Shown here one piece after another: positions 33,888 to 43,137 of a stretch of DNA of 64,000 bases. Under the pieces are notes generated by a model. It was given only the letters and a program-made list of their open reading frames with translations, did no database searches and was not told the origin of the DNA. The translations under genes were made by a program, and so were the position numbers. Location of the stretch: the NCBI RefSeq assembly GCF_030732985.1, contig NZ_JASHJX010000010.1, positions 1 to 64,000 of the forward strand, written 5' to 3'. Within the stretch, counting starts at the first letter, position 1; each line of letters begins with the position of its first letter. The stretch is from Nioella sp. MMSF_3534. Lineage in GTDB: Bacteria; Pseudomonadota; Alphaproteobacteria; Rhodobacterales; Rhodobacteraceae.

Positions 33888-34226
33888 TCAGCCCTCCAGA
33901 TCGGGGAAAACGTGGTGCCCGTCGACCAGCGGCAGGGGCTTGGACCAGAGAACATCCGCCAGCCGCAATGGCGCGTAGAGATGCGGGAACAGCGCCCCCC
34001 CGCGCGACACCTCCCATTTCAGGGCGTCTCCAAGCGCATCAGTCTCCAGCGCCAGCAGCAACAGCCCGTCCGCGCCCGCAAAATGCTTGGCGGCAGTTTC
34101 GGCGGCCTGCTCTGCGGTGGAAAAATGCACGAACCCGTCGGCGATATCCACAGGTGCCCCGGCGCTTTCGCCTTTGGCCTGCAACTCGGCCCATTCCGGG
34201 GCCCGGAGGATCTTGTAAATCAGCAT
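33888..34226 (-). CDS. DUF952 family protein
   Basis: The 112-residue protein matches DUF952: N-terminal [40 protein letters not shown] and the C-terminal [15 protein letters not shown]. The family is related to ADP-ribosyl-transfer-like folds and has no assigned reaction. It is immediately upstream of pyrD in the same operon, an arrangement often seen in Rhodobacterales. Confidence 0.85.
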   Translation of the reverse strand: MLIYKILRAPEWAELQAKGESAGAPVDIADGFVHFSTAEQAAETAAKHFAGADGLLLLALETDALGDALKWEVSRGGALFPHLYAPLRLADVLWSKPLPLVDGHHVFPDLEG

Positions 34227-34349
34227 GGGCCGCACTTGGCCCGAGAGCGACCCGGCGTCAAGTGTCACATCATGGTCACCGACCCCCTTTACTTGCGCGA
34301 TGGCCCCAGCCAAGCTGTGGGGATAACACATAACAGGGAGTCTTTTCCG

Positions 34350-35954
34350 ATGTTTGCTCGAATCCTGTGTTCGACGGCCATGCTGGTTGCCCTTGGCACC
34401 ACAGCCTCTGCCGACGTGACCCTTCATATTCTGCATATCAACGACCTTCACAGCCGCATCCAGCCGATCAACCGCTTCGACAGCACCTGCTCGGCCGAGG
34501 ATGACGCCGCGGGCGAATGCTTTGGTGGCGTGGCGCGGGTCGCTACCGCCATCAATACCCTGCGCGACGAGCTGACCGCCGCGGGTGAAAACGTCATCGT
34601 CATGGATGCGGGCGACCAGTTCCAGGGCTCGCTGATGTACACGACCTTCAAGGGCGACGTGGAAGCCGAGATGATGGAGGCCATCGGCTTTGACGTCATG
34701 GCCGTGGGCAACCACGAGTTCGACGACGGCCCCGGCAACTTCCGCCGTTTCCTCGATACGGTCAGCTTCCCGGTGATCTCGGGCAATCTCGACCTCAGCC
34801 AGTCCGAGGAACTGAACGGGCAGGTGGAAAGCTATGTGGTCCTGGACGTCAATGGCCACCAGGTGGGCGTGATCTCGGCGCTGGCGACCGATACGGCGGA
34901 AACCTCCAGCCCCGGTCCCAACGTGATCTTCCAGGATGAGATTGATGCGATCCAGTCCGATGTGGATGAGCTGACCGAGATGGGCGTTGGCATGATCATC
35001 GCGCTGACCCATGTGGGCCTGCCGCAGGACATGCGGATTGCCGAAGCCGTGACCGGGCTCGACCTGATCGTGGGCGGCCACTCGCATACTTACCTCTCGG
35101 CCGATGATCCCGACCGGCACGGGCCTTATCCGACCTGGGTCGATGGCCCCGATGGCGCGATGGTGCCGATCGTGCAGGCCTATGCCTATTCCAAGTATCT
35201 GGGCCACCTCGAGGTGACCTTCGACGATGATGGCAACCTGATCTTCGCCGACGGCAACACCATGCTGCTCGATGCCTCGGTCGAGCCCGACGCCGCCATT
35301 GCGGCGCGTGTGGCGGAACTGGCGGCCCCGATCGAGGAAGCCATGGCCGAGGTCGTCTCGGAAAGCACCGACGTCATCGACGGCTCGCGCGACAATTGCC
35401 GGGCGCGGGAATGCCAGATGGGTGTTCTGGTTGCTACGGCCATGCTGGAACGCACCCGCGATCAGGGCATGGATGTTGCCATTCAGAACGGCGGCGGCCT
35501 GCGGGCGTCGATTGACGCCGGTGAGATCACCATGGGCGAGGTCTTTACCGTTCTGCCCTTCCAGAACACCGTGGCGACCTTCCAGCTGTCCGGTGCCGGC
35601 ATCATCGCGGCGCTGGAAAACGGCGTGAGCCAGGTCGAGGACGGCGCGGGCCGCTTCCCGCAGGTGGCGGGCATGCGCTATACGTGGAACCCGGCGGGCG
35701 AACCCGGCAGCCGCATCGTGTCGGTCGAGATCGAAACCGCCGATGGCTTTGTGCCGATCGACCCGGAGGCGATCTATGGCGTCGTGACCAACAACTATAT
35801 GCGGTCCGGCGGGGATGGTTACCGCATCTTCTCGTCCGACGGCATGAATGCCTATGACTTCGGTCCGGGACTGGAGCAGGTGGTTGCCGATTACCTGGCC
35901 GAGAACAGCCCCTACATGCCGACGCTTGAGGGCCGGATCATCGAGGCTGAATAA
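34350..35954 (+). CDS. Periplasmic 5'-nucleotidase/metallophosphatase (UshA-like)
   Basis: The 534-residue protein has a signal peptide (MFARILCSTAMLVALGTTASA), then a calcineurin-like metallophosphatase domain with metal ligands in HINDLHSR, DAGDQFQGS, GNHEFDDG, THVGLPQ and GGHSHTYL, and a C-terminal 5'-nucleotidase domain (IQNGGGLRASIDAGE, FQNTVATFQLSG). It would dephosphorylate nucleotides in the periplasm, feeding nucleoside salvage and phosphate supply. CAGGGAG precedes the start. A strong terminator follows. Confidence 0.92.
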   Translation: MFARILCSTAMLVALGTTASADVTLHILHINDLHSRIQPINRFDSTCSAEDDAAGECFGGVARVATAINTLRDELTAAGENVIVMDAGDQFQGSLMYTTFKGDVEAEMMEAIGFDVMAVGNHEFDDGPGNFRRFLDTVSFPVISGNLDLSQSEELNGQVESYVVLDVNGHQVGVISALATDTAETSSPGPNVIFQDEIDAIQSDVDELTEMGVGMIIALTHVGLPQDMRIAEAVTGLDLIVGGHSHTYLSADDPDRHGPYPTWVDGPDGAMVPIVQAYAYSKYLGHLEVTFDDDGNLIFADGNTMLLDASVEPDAAIAARVAELAAPIEEAMAEVVSESTDVIDGSRDNCRARECQMGVLVATAMLERTRDQGMDVAIQNGGGLRASIDAGEITMGEVFTVLPFQNTVATFQLSGAGIIAALENGVSQVEDGAGRFPQVAGMRYTWNPAGEPGSRIVSVEIETADGFVPIDPEAIYGVVTNNYMRSGGDGYRIFSSDGMNAYDFGPGLEQVVADYLAENSPYMPTLEGRIIEAE

Positions 35955-35976
35955 GCTGATCGACATTGAAGGATTG

Positions 35977-36006
35977 GGGCCGGGCAGGCGACTGCCCGGC
36001 CCTTTT
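35977..36006 (+). terminator. Terminator of the 5'-nucleotidase gene
   Basis: Perfect 11-bp GC stem (GGGCCGGGCAG / CTGCCCGGCCC) closed by a GCGA tetraloop and followed by TTTT. It lies 22 bases after the stop codon. Confidence 0.9.
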
Positions 36007-36115
36007 CATTGCCATGCAATTCACGCAACTCGGGCTTCGCGGCTTGGCAATTGTCGTTTCTGTTGGCGCTAACATATTTGGCGTATCGAAACGCGAAACC
36101 TGAAGGGAGTTACCG

Positions 36116-36280
36116 ATGTCCTTCGCTCATACCAAACTTGCCGAAGATGTCCGCAAATACGCCGCCTACCGCCGCACCCTGCGCGAGCTGAGCACTTTGC
36201 CGCTGCAAACCCGGCTCGACCTCGACATCTATTCCGGCGACATCCGCAAGATCGCGCATAAGGCCGTTTACGGCGCCTGA
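36116..36280 (+). CDS. Small DUF1127-like protein
   Basis: A 54-residue protein, too short for most gene callers. The C-terminal half has the DUF1127/YjiS-like pattern LRELSTLPLQTRLDLDIYSGDI. Alphaproteobacterial DUF1127 proteins are tiny, Arg-rich and often influence RNA or phosphate/carbon metabolism; the specific role here is unknown. A GAAGGGAG ribosome-binding site lies 6 bases before the ATG. A terminator precedes and another follows the gene, so it is a stand-alone transcription unit. Confidence 0.8.
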   Translation: MSFAHTKLAEDVRKYAAYRRTLRELSTLPLQTRLDLDIYSGDIRKIAHKAVYGA

Positions 36281-36306
36281 TCCGTCAGGATGCGAGACCA
36301 GATGAG

Positions 36307-36331
36307 GGCCGGGCATCCGCTCGGCCTTTTT
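36307..36331 (+). terminator. Terminator after the DUF1127 gene
   Basis: Eight-bp stem GGCCGGGC / GCTCGGCC (one G-T pair) with an ATCC loop, followed by five T. It lies 27 bases after the stop codon. Confidence 0.85.
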
Positions 36332-36379
36332 GCGTTCGGCCTGCTTGCGGGGGCGGCCATGCGCGCCTAACGTCTGCCC

Positions 36380-37039
36380 ATGTGCGGACGCATGACCATT
36401 ACCCACAAGGTCGACGCGATGGCGCGGTTCGTGTCTGCCGCGCCGGCCAATGACCTGCCGGACGGGCCCCGGTTCAACGTCTGTCCGACGCAGGCGGTTG
36501 GGGTGGTGACCTCTGCCGAAGGATCGCGGCTCTATCGCCCCATGCGCTGGGGGTTCCTTCCGCGCTGGTACAAGACGCCGACGGACGGGCCGCTCTTGAT
36601 CAACGCCCGCGCCGAGACCATCGCCGAAAAGCCCGCCTTCAGGGATGCCTGCCGCCAGCGTCGCTGCCTCGTGCTGGCGACGGGGTTCTATGAATGGACC
36701 AAGGATGCCGATGGCAAGCGACTGCCGTGGTATATCCGGCCCGCCGATGGCGACCCACTGGTGCTGGCCGGGATCTGGCAGGACTGGGCGCAGGGGGAGG
36801 ACGCGTTCACCACCTTCGCCATTGTCACCTGCCCGGCGGGCGAGGGGCTCAGCCATATCCACCACCGCGAGCCTGTCAGCCTTGCGCGCGAGGATTGGGG
36901 CAAGTGGCTCGGCGAAGACGGCAAAGGCGCGGCGCTTTTGATGAAACCGGCCCCGCCGGATCGGTTCGAAAGCTTCCGCGTCGATCCGAAGGTCAATTCC
37001 AACCGCTCTGAGGGACCTGACCTGATCGAACCGATCTGA
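36380..37039 (+). CDS. yedK: SRAP domain abasic-site-protein crosslink protein (YedK/HMCES family)
   Basis: The 219-residue protein shows all SRAP active-site features: Cys2 directly after the initiator Met (MCGRM), the Asn of INARAET, the Glu of GFYEW and the His of IHHREPV. Cys2 forms a stable thiazolidine crosslink with abasic sites in single-stranded DNA, protecting them during repair. The gene is followed 63 bases later by an EamA gene, whose relation is probably not functional. Confidence 0.92.
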   Translation: MCGRMTITHKVDAMARFVSAAPANDLPDGPRFNVCPTQAVGVVTSAEGSRLYRPMRWGFLPRWYKTPTDGPLLINARAETIAEKPAFRDACRQRRCLVLATGFYEWTKDADGKRLPWYIRPADGDPLVLAGIWQDWAQGEDAFTTFAIVTCPAGEGLSHIHHREPVSLAREDWGKWLGEDGKGAALLMKPAPPDRFESFRVDPKVNSNRSEGPDLIEPI

Positions 37040-37102
37040 GCCATCTTGCCGGATCATGCGCCTGTTGCTAGGGCGAGGGGCAGCTTTCGAAAGGCCCCCG
37101 AC

Positions 37103-37981
37103 ATGACCCGCACCACCGCCACCGGCGTCGGTTTCATCGCCATTCTTCTCTGGGCGCTTCTGGCCTATTTCACAGCTGCCAGCGGGCAGGTGCCGCCGTT
37201 TCAGCTGACCGCGATGAGCTTTGGCATCGGCGGGCTGGCCGGGGCGCTGACATGGGTCGTGCGCCCTCAGGGCATTGCCGCCCTGCGCCAGCCCGCCAAG
37301 GTCTGGGCGCTTGGGATTGTCGGGCTCTTTGGCTACCATTTCCTCTATTTCACCGCGCTGCGGAACGCGCCCACGGTGGACGCGAGCCTGATTGCCTATC
37401 TCTGGCCCCTCCTGATCGTGCTCTTATCCGCCCTCGGACCCGGTGAACGGCTGGGGCTACATCACATCATCGGGGCACTGATGGGATTTGCAGGCGCGGT
37501 GCTGATCGTGACGCGGGGGCAGGGGATCGCGCTGAACCCGGACTACGCCTTCGGCTATGGCATCGCCTTTCTGGCGGCGTTCTTCTGGTCCTCCTATTCG
37601 GTGTTGTCGCGCCGCTTTCGCGAAGTGCCGACCGATGTGGTGACGGGGTTCTGCCTTGTGACCGCGCTGCTGGCGACCATAGCGCATCTGATGCTGGAGG
37701 AGACGATCTGGCCGCAGGGCATGGGCCAGTGGCTGGCGGTCGCGGGCCTCGGGATCGGTCCCGTCGGACTGGCCTTCTTCGTCTGGGATATCGGGGTGAA
37801 GCACGGAGATATCCAGGTGCTTGGCGCGGCGAGCTACTCGGCGCCGCTGCTGTCCACGCTGCTGCTGGTCGCGCTTGGGGCAAGCCCCTTTACCTGGGTC
37901 ATCGCCATTGCCTGCCTGTTGATCACTCTGGGGGCCACGGTTGCGGCAAAGGACATGATCCTGCGCCGCAAACCCCAATAG
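37103..37981 (+). CDS. EamA (DMT) family transporter
   Basis: The 292-residue inner-membrane protein has ten hydrophobic segments arranged as two EamA repeats: the first begins GVGFIAILLWALLAYF and contains ALRNAPTVDASLIAYLWPLLIVLLS, the second begins GYGIAFLAAFFWSSYSVLSR. Members of this DMT superfamily export amino acids, aromatic compounds or nucleoside-like molecules. The substrate is unknown. The ATG at 37103 starts the first membrane repeat. Confidence 0.88.
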   Translation: MTRTTATGVGFIAILLWALLAYFTAASGQVPPFQLTAMSFGIGGLAGALTWVVRPQGIAALRQPAKVWALGIVGLFGYHFLYFTALRNAPTVDASLIAYLWPLLIVLLSALGPGERLGLHHIIGALMGFAGAVLIVTRGQGIALNPDYAFGYGIAFLAAFFWSSYSVLSRRFREVPTDVVTGFCLVTALLATIAHLMLEETIWPQGMGQWLAVAGLGIGPVGLAFFVWDIGVKHGDIQVLGAASYSAPLLSTLLLVALGASPFTWVIAIACLLITLGATVAAKDMILRRKPQ

Positions 37982-37986
37982 AAACA

Positions 37987-38007
37987 GGCCGCCCACGAAG
38001 GGCGGCC
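37987..38007 (+). terminator. Possible terminator after the EamA gene
   Basis: An 8-bp stem GGCCGCCC / GGGCGGCC with an ACGAA loop directly follows the stop codon. No T-run follows, so termination is uncertain. Confidence 0.45.
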
Positions 38008-38341
38008 CAGTGTCAGTCCAGGGAGGAAATATTTGGACGGCTGCTCGATCATTGTTGATTCTTTTCCGTCTCGTAAACAATAGCAATCAATAATGGCCGA
38101 AATGGGGCGATTGTTTCCACTTTCGGCTTGCTGCCAATCCGTGGCCGATTCCACGAGGTGGAACTCCTGCCTCGCCGGTGCTGTGTTGCCTGCGCCTGTC
38201 TTGTTCCCGTGGCCCGACCGAAGGCTGAAATCGCTGCCCATTTCCGACAGCTTTCCCGCCCCGAGGTCGCAGAAGACCCGTGACGGCGGGCCAGTCCTGT
38301 CCTATCTGCCGTAGGGCGAACAGGACGGAAGGAAGAGGGCC
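38008..38341. other. Intergenic region, no gene seen
   Basis: About 330 bases with no convincing gene. An imperfect inverted repeat (ATTGTTGATT at 38051 and AATCAATAAT at 38085, one mismatch) in a locally AT-rich patch could be a regulatory site or promoter for the hydantoinase-family gene at 38342. Confidence 0.4.
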
Positions 38342-40345
38342 ATGGCCTATCTGCTCGGCGTGGACACGGGCGGCACCTATACGGATGCCGCGATCATCGA
38401 CGAGGCGGCGCAGAGCGTGATCGGTGCGGCCAAATCCCTGACCACGCGGCACGATCTGGCCATCGGCATCGGCGGCGCGGTGGATGCGGCACTGGCGGGG
38501 GCCGGGATCGGCGCCGATCAGATTGCGCTGGTGTCGCTGTCGACGACGCTGGCCACCAATGCGCTGGTCGAAGGGCAGGGCGGGCGCGTGGCGCTGGTCT
38601 CGATCGGGTTCACGGAAAAGGATCTCGACCGGGGCGGGCTGACCGAGGCGCTTGGCCGGGACCCTCTGGTGTCCATCACGGGCGGGCACGGCCATGACGG
38701 GCGCGAGGCTGCGCCGCTGGATGAGGCCACGCTGCTGGCAGAGGTGACCAGGCTGAAATCAGAGGTCGAAGCCTTCGCCGTCGTGTCCCGCTTCGCCACC
38801 CGCAACCCGGCCCATGAAAAACGCGCGCGCGACCTGATCGCCCAGGAAACCGGGCGGCCCGTGACCTGTTCCTATCAGCTGTCGGCCAAGCTCAATGGCC
38901 CCAAACGGGCGCTGACGGCGCTGCTGAACGCACGGCTCGTCGGCTCCATCGCGCGGCTGGTGGCGGCTTGTGAACGGCATCTGGCCAAGCTGGGGATTTC
39001 CGTGCCGCTGATGGTGGTGCGGGGGGACGGGGCGCTGATTTCTGCCGCCATGGTCAAGGAACGGCCCATTGAAACCATCCTCTCCGGCCCCGCCGCCAGC
39101 CTTGTCGGCGCGCGCTGGCTGACCGGGGAGCGCGATGCGCTGGTCTCTGACATCGGCGGCACCACAACGGACGTCGCGCTGCTGCGGGATGGATTGCCAG
39201 AAATCGACCCCGAGGGCGCGCTGGTCGGTGGTTTCCGCACCATGGTCGAGGCGGTGGCGATGCGCACCACCGGGCTTGGCGGTGACAGCGAGGTGCATGT
39301 GCTGTCCGAAGGGTTGCTAGGGGGCGTGCGCCTTGGCCCCCGGCGGCTGATGCCGCTGTCGCTGCTGGCCCATGACCATCCCGAGATGGTGATCGAGGCG
39401 CTGGAAAAGGCGCTCAATGCCGAGGTGGCGCTGGACTATGCGGGCCGCTTCGTGGTGCCGATGGCGGGCGATCCGGCGGGCCTGCCGCCGCGCGACGCGG
39501 CGCTGCTGGAGCGGATTACCGGCCCGATGCCGGTGCAGGGCCTGTTGAAATCCCGGCTGGAAGGCGCGGCGCTGGACCGGCTGGTGGCCCGCGGGCTGGT
39601 GATGCTGTCTGGCGTCACGCCGTCCGATGCGAGCCACGTTCTTGGCACCCTCTCGGATTGGAATGCGCAGGCTGCCCGACTGGGATTGCAGCTGATGGCG
39701 CGCAAGCGCGGGGGCAGCGGCAATCGGCTGGCGGACGGGGCCGAAACACTGGCCCGGATGATCGTGGGTCAACTGACCGAACAGACCGTCGATTGCCTGC
39801 TGGAAGCTGCCTTTGCCGAGGATCGCGCGTTCGCCGACCATGCCCCCGCCACCTTGGCCCGCCACGTTCTGACCCGCTCGGGCCTGACCCCACATCGGGG
39901 GATCGTGCAACTGACCACGCGGATCGGGGTGCCGGTGATCGGGCTCGGGGCGTCTGCCCCCAACTATTACCGTGCGGTTGGCGAGCGGCTGGATTGCAGG
40001 ATGATCCTGCCGGAACATGCCGGTGTCGCCAATGCCATCGGCGCGGTGGTGGGGCAGGTCCGGCAGGTTGTGTCGGGTGTGGTCACCAGTGCAGGCGAGG
40101 GCCGGTATACCGTTCACCTGGCCGAGGGGCCGACGCTTTTTGCGGATCGCGATGCGGCACTTGATGCGCTGCAGGCCGCGTTATCGCACCAAGCCAGCGA
40201 CCGGGCGAAACGCGCCGGGGCAGAAGACCTGACCCTGACCAACACCCGCGACATCCGCGAGGTCGAGATCGAAGGCCGGTCGATGTTCGTGGAGGCGGAA
40301 GTGACCGTCACGGCCACTGGCCGCCCCCGCATCGCCCATGGCTGA
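38342..40345 (+). CDS. Hydantoinase/oxoprolinase family protein (HyuA-type subunit)
   Basis: The 667-residue protein has an N-terminal actin-like ATPase lobe with GVDTGGTYTDAAIID, a second phosphate motif DIGGTTTDVALLRDG and the GPAASLVGARWLTG segment. The family comprises subunit A of N-methylhydantoinase and 5-oxoprolinase and acetone carboxylase beta chains. The usual companion B subunit is absent; the next gene faces the other way. It would perform an ATP-dependent amide or carboxylation reaction on an unknown substrate, or be a stand-alone variant. GGAAGAGG precedes the ATG. Confidence 0.88.
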   Translation: MAYLLGVDTGGTYTDAAIIDEAAQSVIGAAKSLTTRHDLAIGIGGAVDAALAGAGIGADQIALVSLSTTLATNALVEGQGGRVALVSIGFTEKDLDRGGLTEALGRDPLVSITGGHGHDGREAAPLDEATLLAEVTRLKSEVEAFAVVSRFATRNPAHEKRARDLIAQETGRPVTCSYQLSAKLNGPKRALTALLNARLVGSIARLVAACERHLAKLGISVPLMVVRGDGALISAAMVKERPIETILSGPAASLVGARWLTGERDALVSDIGGTTTDVALLRDGLPEIDPEGALVGGFRTMVEAVAMRTTGLGGDSEVHVLSEGLLGGVRLGPRRLMPLSLLAHDHPEMVIEALEKALNAEVALDYAGRFVVPMAGDPAGLPPRDAALLERITGPMPVQGLLKSRLEGAALDRLVARGLVMLSGVTPSDASHVLGTLSDWNAQAARLGLQLMARKRGGSGNRLADGAETLARMIVGQLTEQTVDCLLEAAFAEDRAFADHAPATLARHVLTRSGLTPHRGIVQLTTRIGVPVIGLGASAPNYYRAVGERLDCRMILPEHAGVANAIGAVVGQVRQVVSGVVTSAGEGRYTVHLAEGPTLFADRDAALDALQAALSHQASDRAKRAGAEDLTLTNTRDIREVEIEGRSMFVEAEVTVTATGRPRIAHG

Positions 40346-40347
40346 GA

Positions 40348-40689
40348 TCAGTCGCAGGCGGCGGTGACGATCACCTCGACCTTCAGCACGTCGCGGGCGA
40401 GCTTTGCTTCGCCGCAGGCGCGGGCGGGCGCGTGGCCCTCGGGCACCCAGGCATCCCAGACGGCGTTCATCTCGGCGAAATCGGCCATGTCCGACAGCCA
40501 CACGATGGCCTGAAGGATACGGTCGCGCGACGATCCGGCCTGTTCCAGCAGCGCGTCCACGCGGGCAAGGCAATCCTCGGTCTGTTCGGTCACGCTGTCG
40601 CCTGCGCCGACCTGACCACACAGATAGGCCACGCCGTTATGCTTGACGATCTTGCTCATGCGCTGGCCGGTCTCGATCCGCTCGATCAT
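40348..40689 (-). CDS. ridA: RidA/YjgF family protein (enamine/imine deaminase)
   Basis: The 113-residue protein has the RidA fold pattern: [36 protein letters not shown], and [24 protein letters not shown] with the conserved Arg that binds the carboxylate (ARA...). RidA proteins hydrolyse reactive imines released by amino-acid oxidases and PLP enzymes. It sits 1 base after the HcnB-like gene, at the end of the mtoX1 operon. An imine made by a dehydrogenase of this operon would be a natural substrate. Confidence 0.85.
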   Translation of the reverse strand: MIERIETGQRMSKIVKHNGVAYLCGQVGAGDSVTEQTEDCLARVDALLEQAGSSRDRILQAIVWLSDMADFAEMNAVWDAWVPEGHAPARACGEAKLARDVLKVEVIVTAACD

Positions 40690-40690
40690 G

Positions 40691-42091
40691 TCATTCTCCT
40701 TCCGGGTTCGTTGCCCCTGTCTCGGCCATTGCCGCCAGTTCCGCAAGCGTCACCGGTTTCAGGGGGGGACGGATTCGGTAATAGCCCGTTTCGTCGGGGC
40801 TTTGCCCGGTCGTTTGGGACAGGATGGCTGTCACCGTCAGCCCGCAATAGCGCCCCTGGCACGGCCCCATGCCCGCACGGGTGAAGCTTTTGGCCTGATT
40901 GGGGCCAAGGCAGCCGAGCGTGGCGGTCTGGCGAATCTCGCCCGCCGTGACCTCTTCGCAGCGGCAGATGAGTGTGTCGTCATCCGGGCGCAGCGCCCCC
41001 GGATAAGGCGGATAGGCCGCATCGAGGAAGGGGCGAATGGCCAGTTCCCGCGCGCGGGCGCGCAGCAGAGGCGCGGCGCGTCGGTCACGTTCCGATATGC
41101 CCAGGTGCCCGGCCTCTTCCGCCAGTTTCAGGGCGGCCAGACGCCCCGCGATTTCGGCCACCATCGCCCCGCTGATCCCGGCCCCGTCACCCGCGATGAA
41201 CAGGCCGGGCCGGTCAGTGCCGCCCCATGCGTCCAGAACCGGCGTGAACGTCTGTTGTGCGCTGGACCAGCGGTGGCTGACCCCAATGGACCTTGCCACC
41301 TGCGTATTCGGGACAACCCCGTGATGCAGCAGCACAGTCTCACAGGCAATGCGGTGATCCTCGCCCCCTGCACGGAAGCAGAGGGCCTCGGCCCTATCCA
41401 TGCCCTCCACCTTCAGCCTGTCCGCCCCGGTGAACCGCTTCACCCCGGCGCGGCGCAATTCGCGTATCAGGCCCAGCCCCTTCGCCAGACCGCGCCACCC
41501 CCGCAGGGCGCCGGGCATGTGCCGAAGCGCGCCAATCATGTCCCTGGTCGATTGCGTTTCCACCAGCGCCAGTGGCGGCACACCGGCCCTGACCATCTGC
41601 GCGGCCACGAGGTAGATCAGCGGCCCGCTGCCTGCCAGAACCGCCTGTCGCGGCACGATGCCGGAGCCTTTCAGCAAGATCTGAGCCGCGCCTGCGGTCA
41701 TGACGCCGGGCAGGGTCCAGCCGGGTATTGGCAGGGGACGTTCCAGCGCGCCGGTGGCGATGAGCACCCTTCGCGCACTCACCTGCGCTGCGGTGCCATT
41801 GGCGGTGTAGGACAGCCGGAACCCGTCTTCGATGGCCCAGACAACGGCCCCGTGGATATGTTGCACGCCGCTCTCGGCCAGAGCCGTCGTCAGGCCCCTA
41901 CCAAGGGCGTAGTCCGCCCCCAGAACCCGAACTCGGTCCGCGCTTGCCTGGCTGACATTGCGGTAAATCTGGCCGCCGGGCCGGGGCTGTTCGTCCAGCA
42001 AAGCCACGCGCAAGCCCGCCTTGTCGGCAGTCACAGCCGCCGCCATTCCCGCCGGACCTGCCCCGATGATCGCAAGATCGAACTCAGCCAT
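40691..42091 (-). CDS. FAD-dependent oxidoreductase, HcnB/OoxA-like subunit
   Basis: The 466-residue protein has an N-terminal FAD-binding Rossmann motif ([20 protein letters not shown]), an NAD-like second dinucleotide motif ([21 protein letters not shown]) and a C-terminal BFD-like [2Fe-2S] segment [15 protein letters not shown]...CLGPNQ...[10 protein letters not shown]. This architecture is that of HcnB (hydrogen cyanide synthase), octopine/nopaline oxidase and D-hydroxyproline dehydrogenase subunits. It overlaps its [2Fe-2S] partner by 8 bases. The FAD amino-acid-oxidase subunit (HcnC/OoxB type) is not in the window. Confidence 0.88.
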   Translation of the reverse strand: MAEFDLAIIGAGPAGMAAAVTADKAGLRVALLDEQPRPGGQIYRNVSQASADRVRVLGADYALGRGLTTALAESGVQHIHGAVVWAIEDGFRLSYTANGTAAQVSARRVLIATGALERPLPIPGWTLPGVMTAGAAQILLKGSGIVPRQAVLAGSGPLIYLVAAQMVRAGVPPLALVETQSTRDMIGALRHMPGALRGWRGLAKGLGLIRELRRAGVKRFTGADRLKVEGMDRAEALCFRAGGEDHRIACETVLLHHGVVPNTQVARSIGVSHRWSSAQQTFTPVLDAWGGTDRPGLFIAGDGAGISGAMVAEIAGRLAALKLAEEAGHLGISERDRRAAPLLRARARELAIRPFLDAAYPPYPGALRPDDDTLICRCEEVTAGEIRQTATLGCLGPNQAKSFTRAGMGPCQGRYCGLTVTAILSQTTGQSPDETGYYRIRPPLKPVTLAELAAMAETGATNPEGE

Positions 42092-42383
42092 GGGTGGTCC
42101 CTTTGAGGCGGGCTATCACCATCCCTTCTGCGACACTCAGCATGCAGGCCTGACGCTGGATACCGTCGATCTCTACAAGGCAGTCGAAACAGGCCCCCAT
42201 CATGCAGAACGGTGCGCGGGGGGCACCGGAGACCGGCGTCTCGCGAAAGCTCCGGACCCCGGCGGCCAGCAGCGATGCGGCCAGGTTTTCGCCCTCGGGC
42301 AGCATCAGCTCCGTTCCGTCGAGTTGCACGGGGACGAGCCGTTCCTTACGGTTCAGGGCGATGAAGGGGGCGTCGGCGGGCAT
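42084..42383 (-). CDS. HcnA-like (2Fe-2S) ferredoxin-fold subunit
   Basis: The 99-residue protein has the plant-type [2Fe-2S] ligand pattern CMMGACFDCLV...QACM. Such small subunits (HcnA, OoxA-gamma-like) transfer electrons in HcnABC/opine-oxidase complexes. It overlaps the HcnB-like gene by 8 bases, so both are co-translated. Confidence 0.88.
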   Translation of the reverse strand: MPADAPFIALNRKERLVPVQLDGTELMLPEGENLAASLLAAGVRSFRETPVSGAPRAPFCMMGACFDCLVEIDGIQRQACMLSVAEGMVIARLKGTTHG

Positions 42384-42462
42384 GACGGTTTCCAGACGGG
42401 CAGGGGGCCGCAGGACAACTCGTAGCGCAAGGCGATACGCAAGGTCTACCGATCACCTTCGC

Positions 42463-43137
42463 CTAATGTCCGTAATAGGCCGTATAGATCCCGACCGCGC
42501 CCACCAGAACGAGGCTGAGCGCCCAGACAATGTCGAGGTTGAACCAGGTGCGGGACAGGAATTTCAGGCCAAGCCACAGGTAGATGATCACGGCGATGAT
42601 CCCGCCCGCCAGCGTCATTGCGAAGGTGTGGACAAGGGCCACAACGAAGGCGGTCAGCACGTTCTGGCCCATCAGGGCCTGCGCGGCCTCGTGCCCCTCG
42701 GTCGGGCCTGTGTCGATGCCGCAGATACCCAGATAGATCGGCACCAGCATCAGCCCCGCCCCATGGGCGAGCGCGGCCAGAAAGGACCAGAGCGCCAGCC
42801 GCGCGGGATGGACACGGGCCAGAAAGCGCGGGTGTTTGCGGTTGATCAGCAGGTAGATGCCCATGGCCACCACCAGCACGCCCGCGCCGATACGGATTTG
42901 CGTTTCCCAGCTGACAAGGGCCGTCATCAGGGAAAAGGGCAGCAGGATTGCCGTCATCGACAGGAAATGCCCGGCGGCCAGCGCCACAAGGGCCTTGCCC
43001 ATGGCGCTGCGCTTGCCCTCCATCAGCGCGGCGGACACGGCAAGGGGCCAGCCCATGCCGGGGTTCACCCCGTGATAGAGGCCAGACAGAATGACGGCCC
43101 CCCAGAGGGCCGTCAAAGTGGTCATATCCGTGCCCAT
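42463..43137 (-). CDS. Integral membrane protein adjacent to mtoX1
   Basis: The 224-residue protein has about six hydrophobic segments. His-containing loops GLYHGVNPGMGW and LAALAHGAGLMLVP resemble the HxxxPG / H-G motifs of NicO/RcnA-type metal exporters, but the match is not strong enough to assign a function. Its start codon directly follows the mtoX1 stop (adjacent on the minus strand), so they are co-translated. A role in metal handling for the oxidase is an inference. Confidence 0.7.
   Translation of the reverse strand: MGTDMTTLTALWGAVILSGLYHGVNPGMGWPLAVSAALMEGKRSAMGKALVALAAGHFLSMTAILLPFSLMTALVSWETQIRIGAGVLVVAMGIYLLINRKHPRFLARVHPARLALWSFLAALAHGAGLMLVPIYLGICGIDTGPTEGHEAAQALMGQNVLTAFVVALVHTFAMTLAGGIIAVIIYLWLGLKFLSRTWFNLDIVWALSLVLVGAVGIYTAYYGH

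Noticed and set aside
33051-34349. In-frame upstream extension of the 5'-nucleotidase gene by some 430 codons
   Set aside because: It runs antisense through pyrD and DUF952 with no similarity. The ATG at 34350 gives a perfect signal peptide and has a ribosome-binding site.
40643-42106. 487-codon + strand frame opposite the HcnB-like gene
   Set aside because: Shadow frame; the minus strand carries the FAD and BFD motifs and overlaps neighbouring genes as expected.
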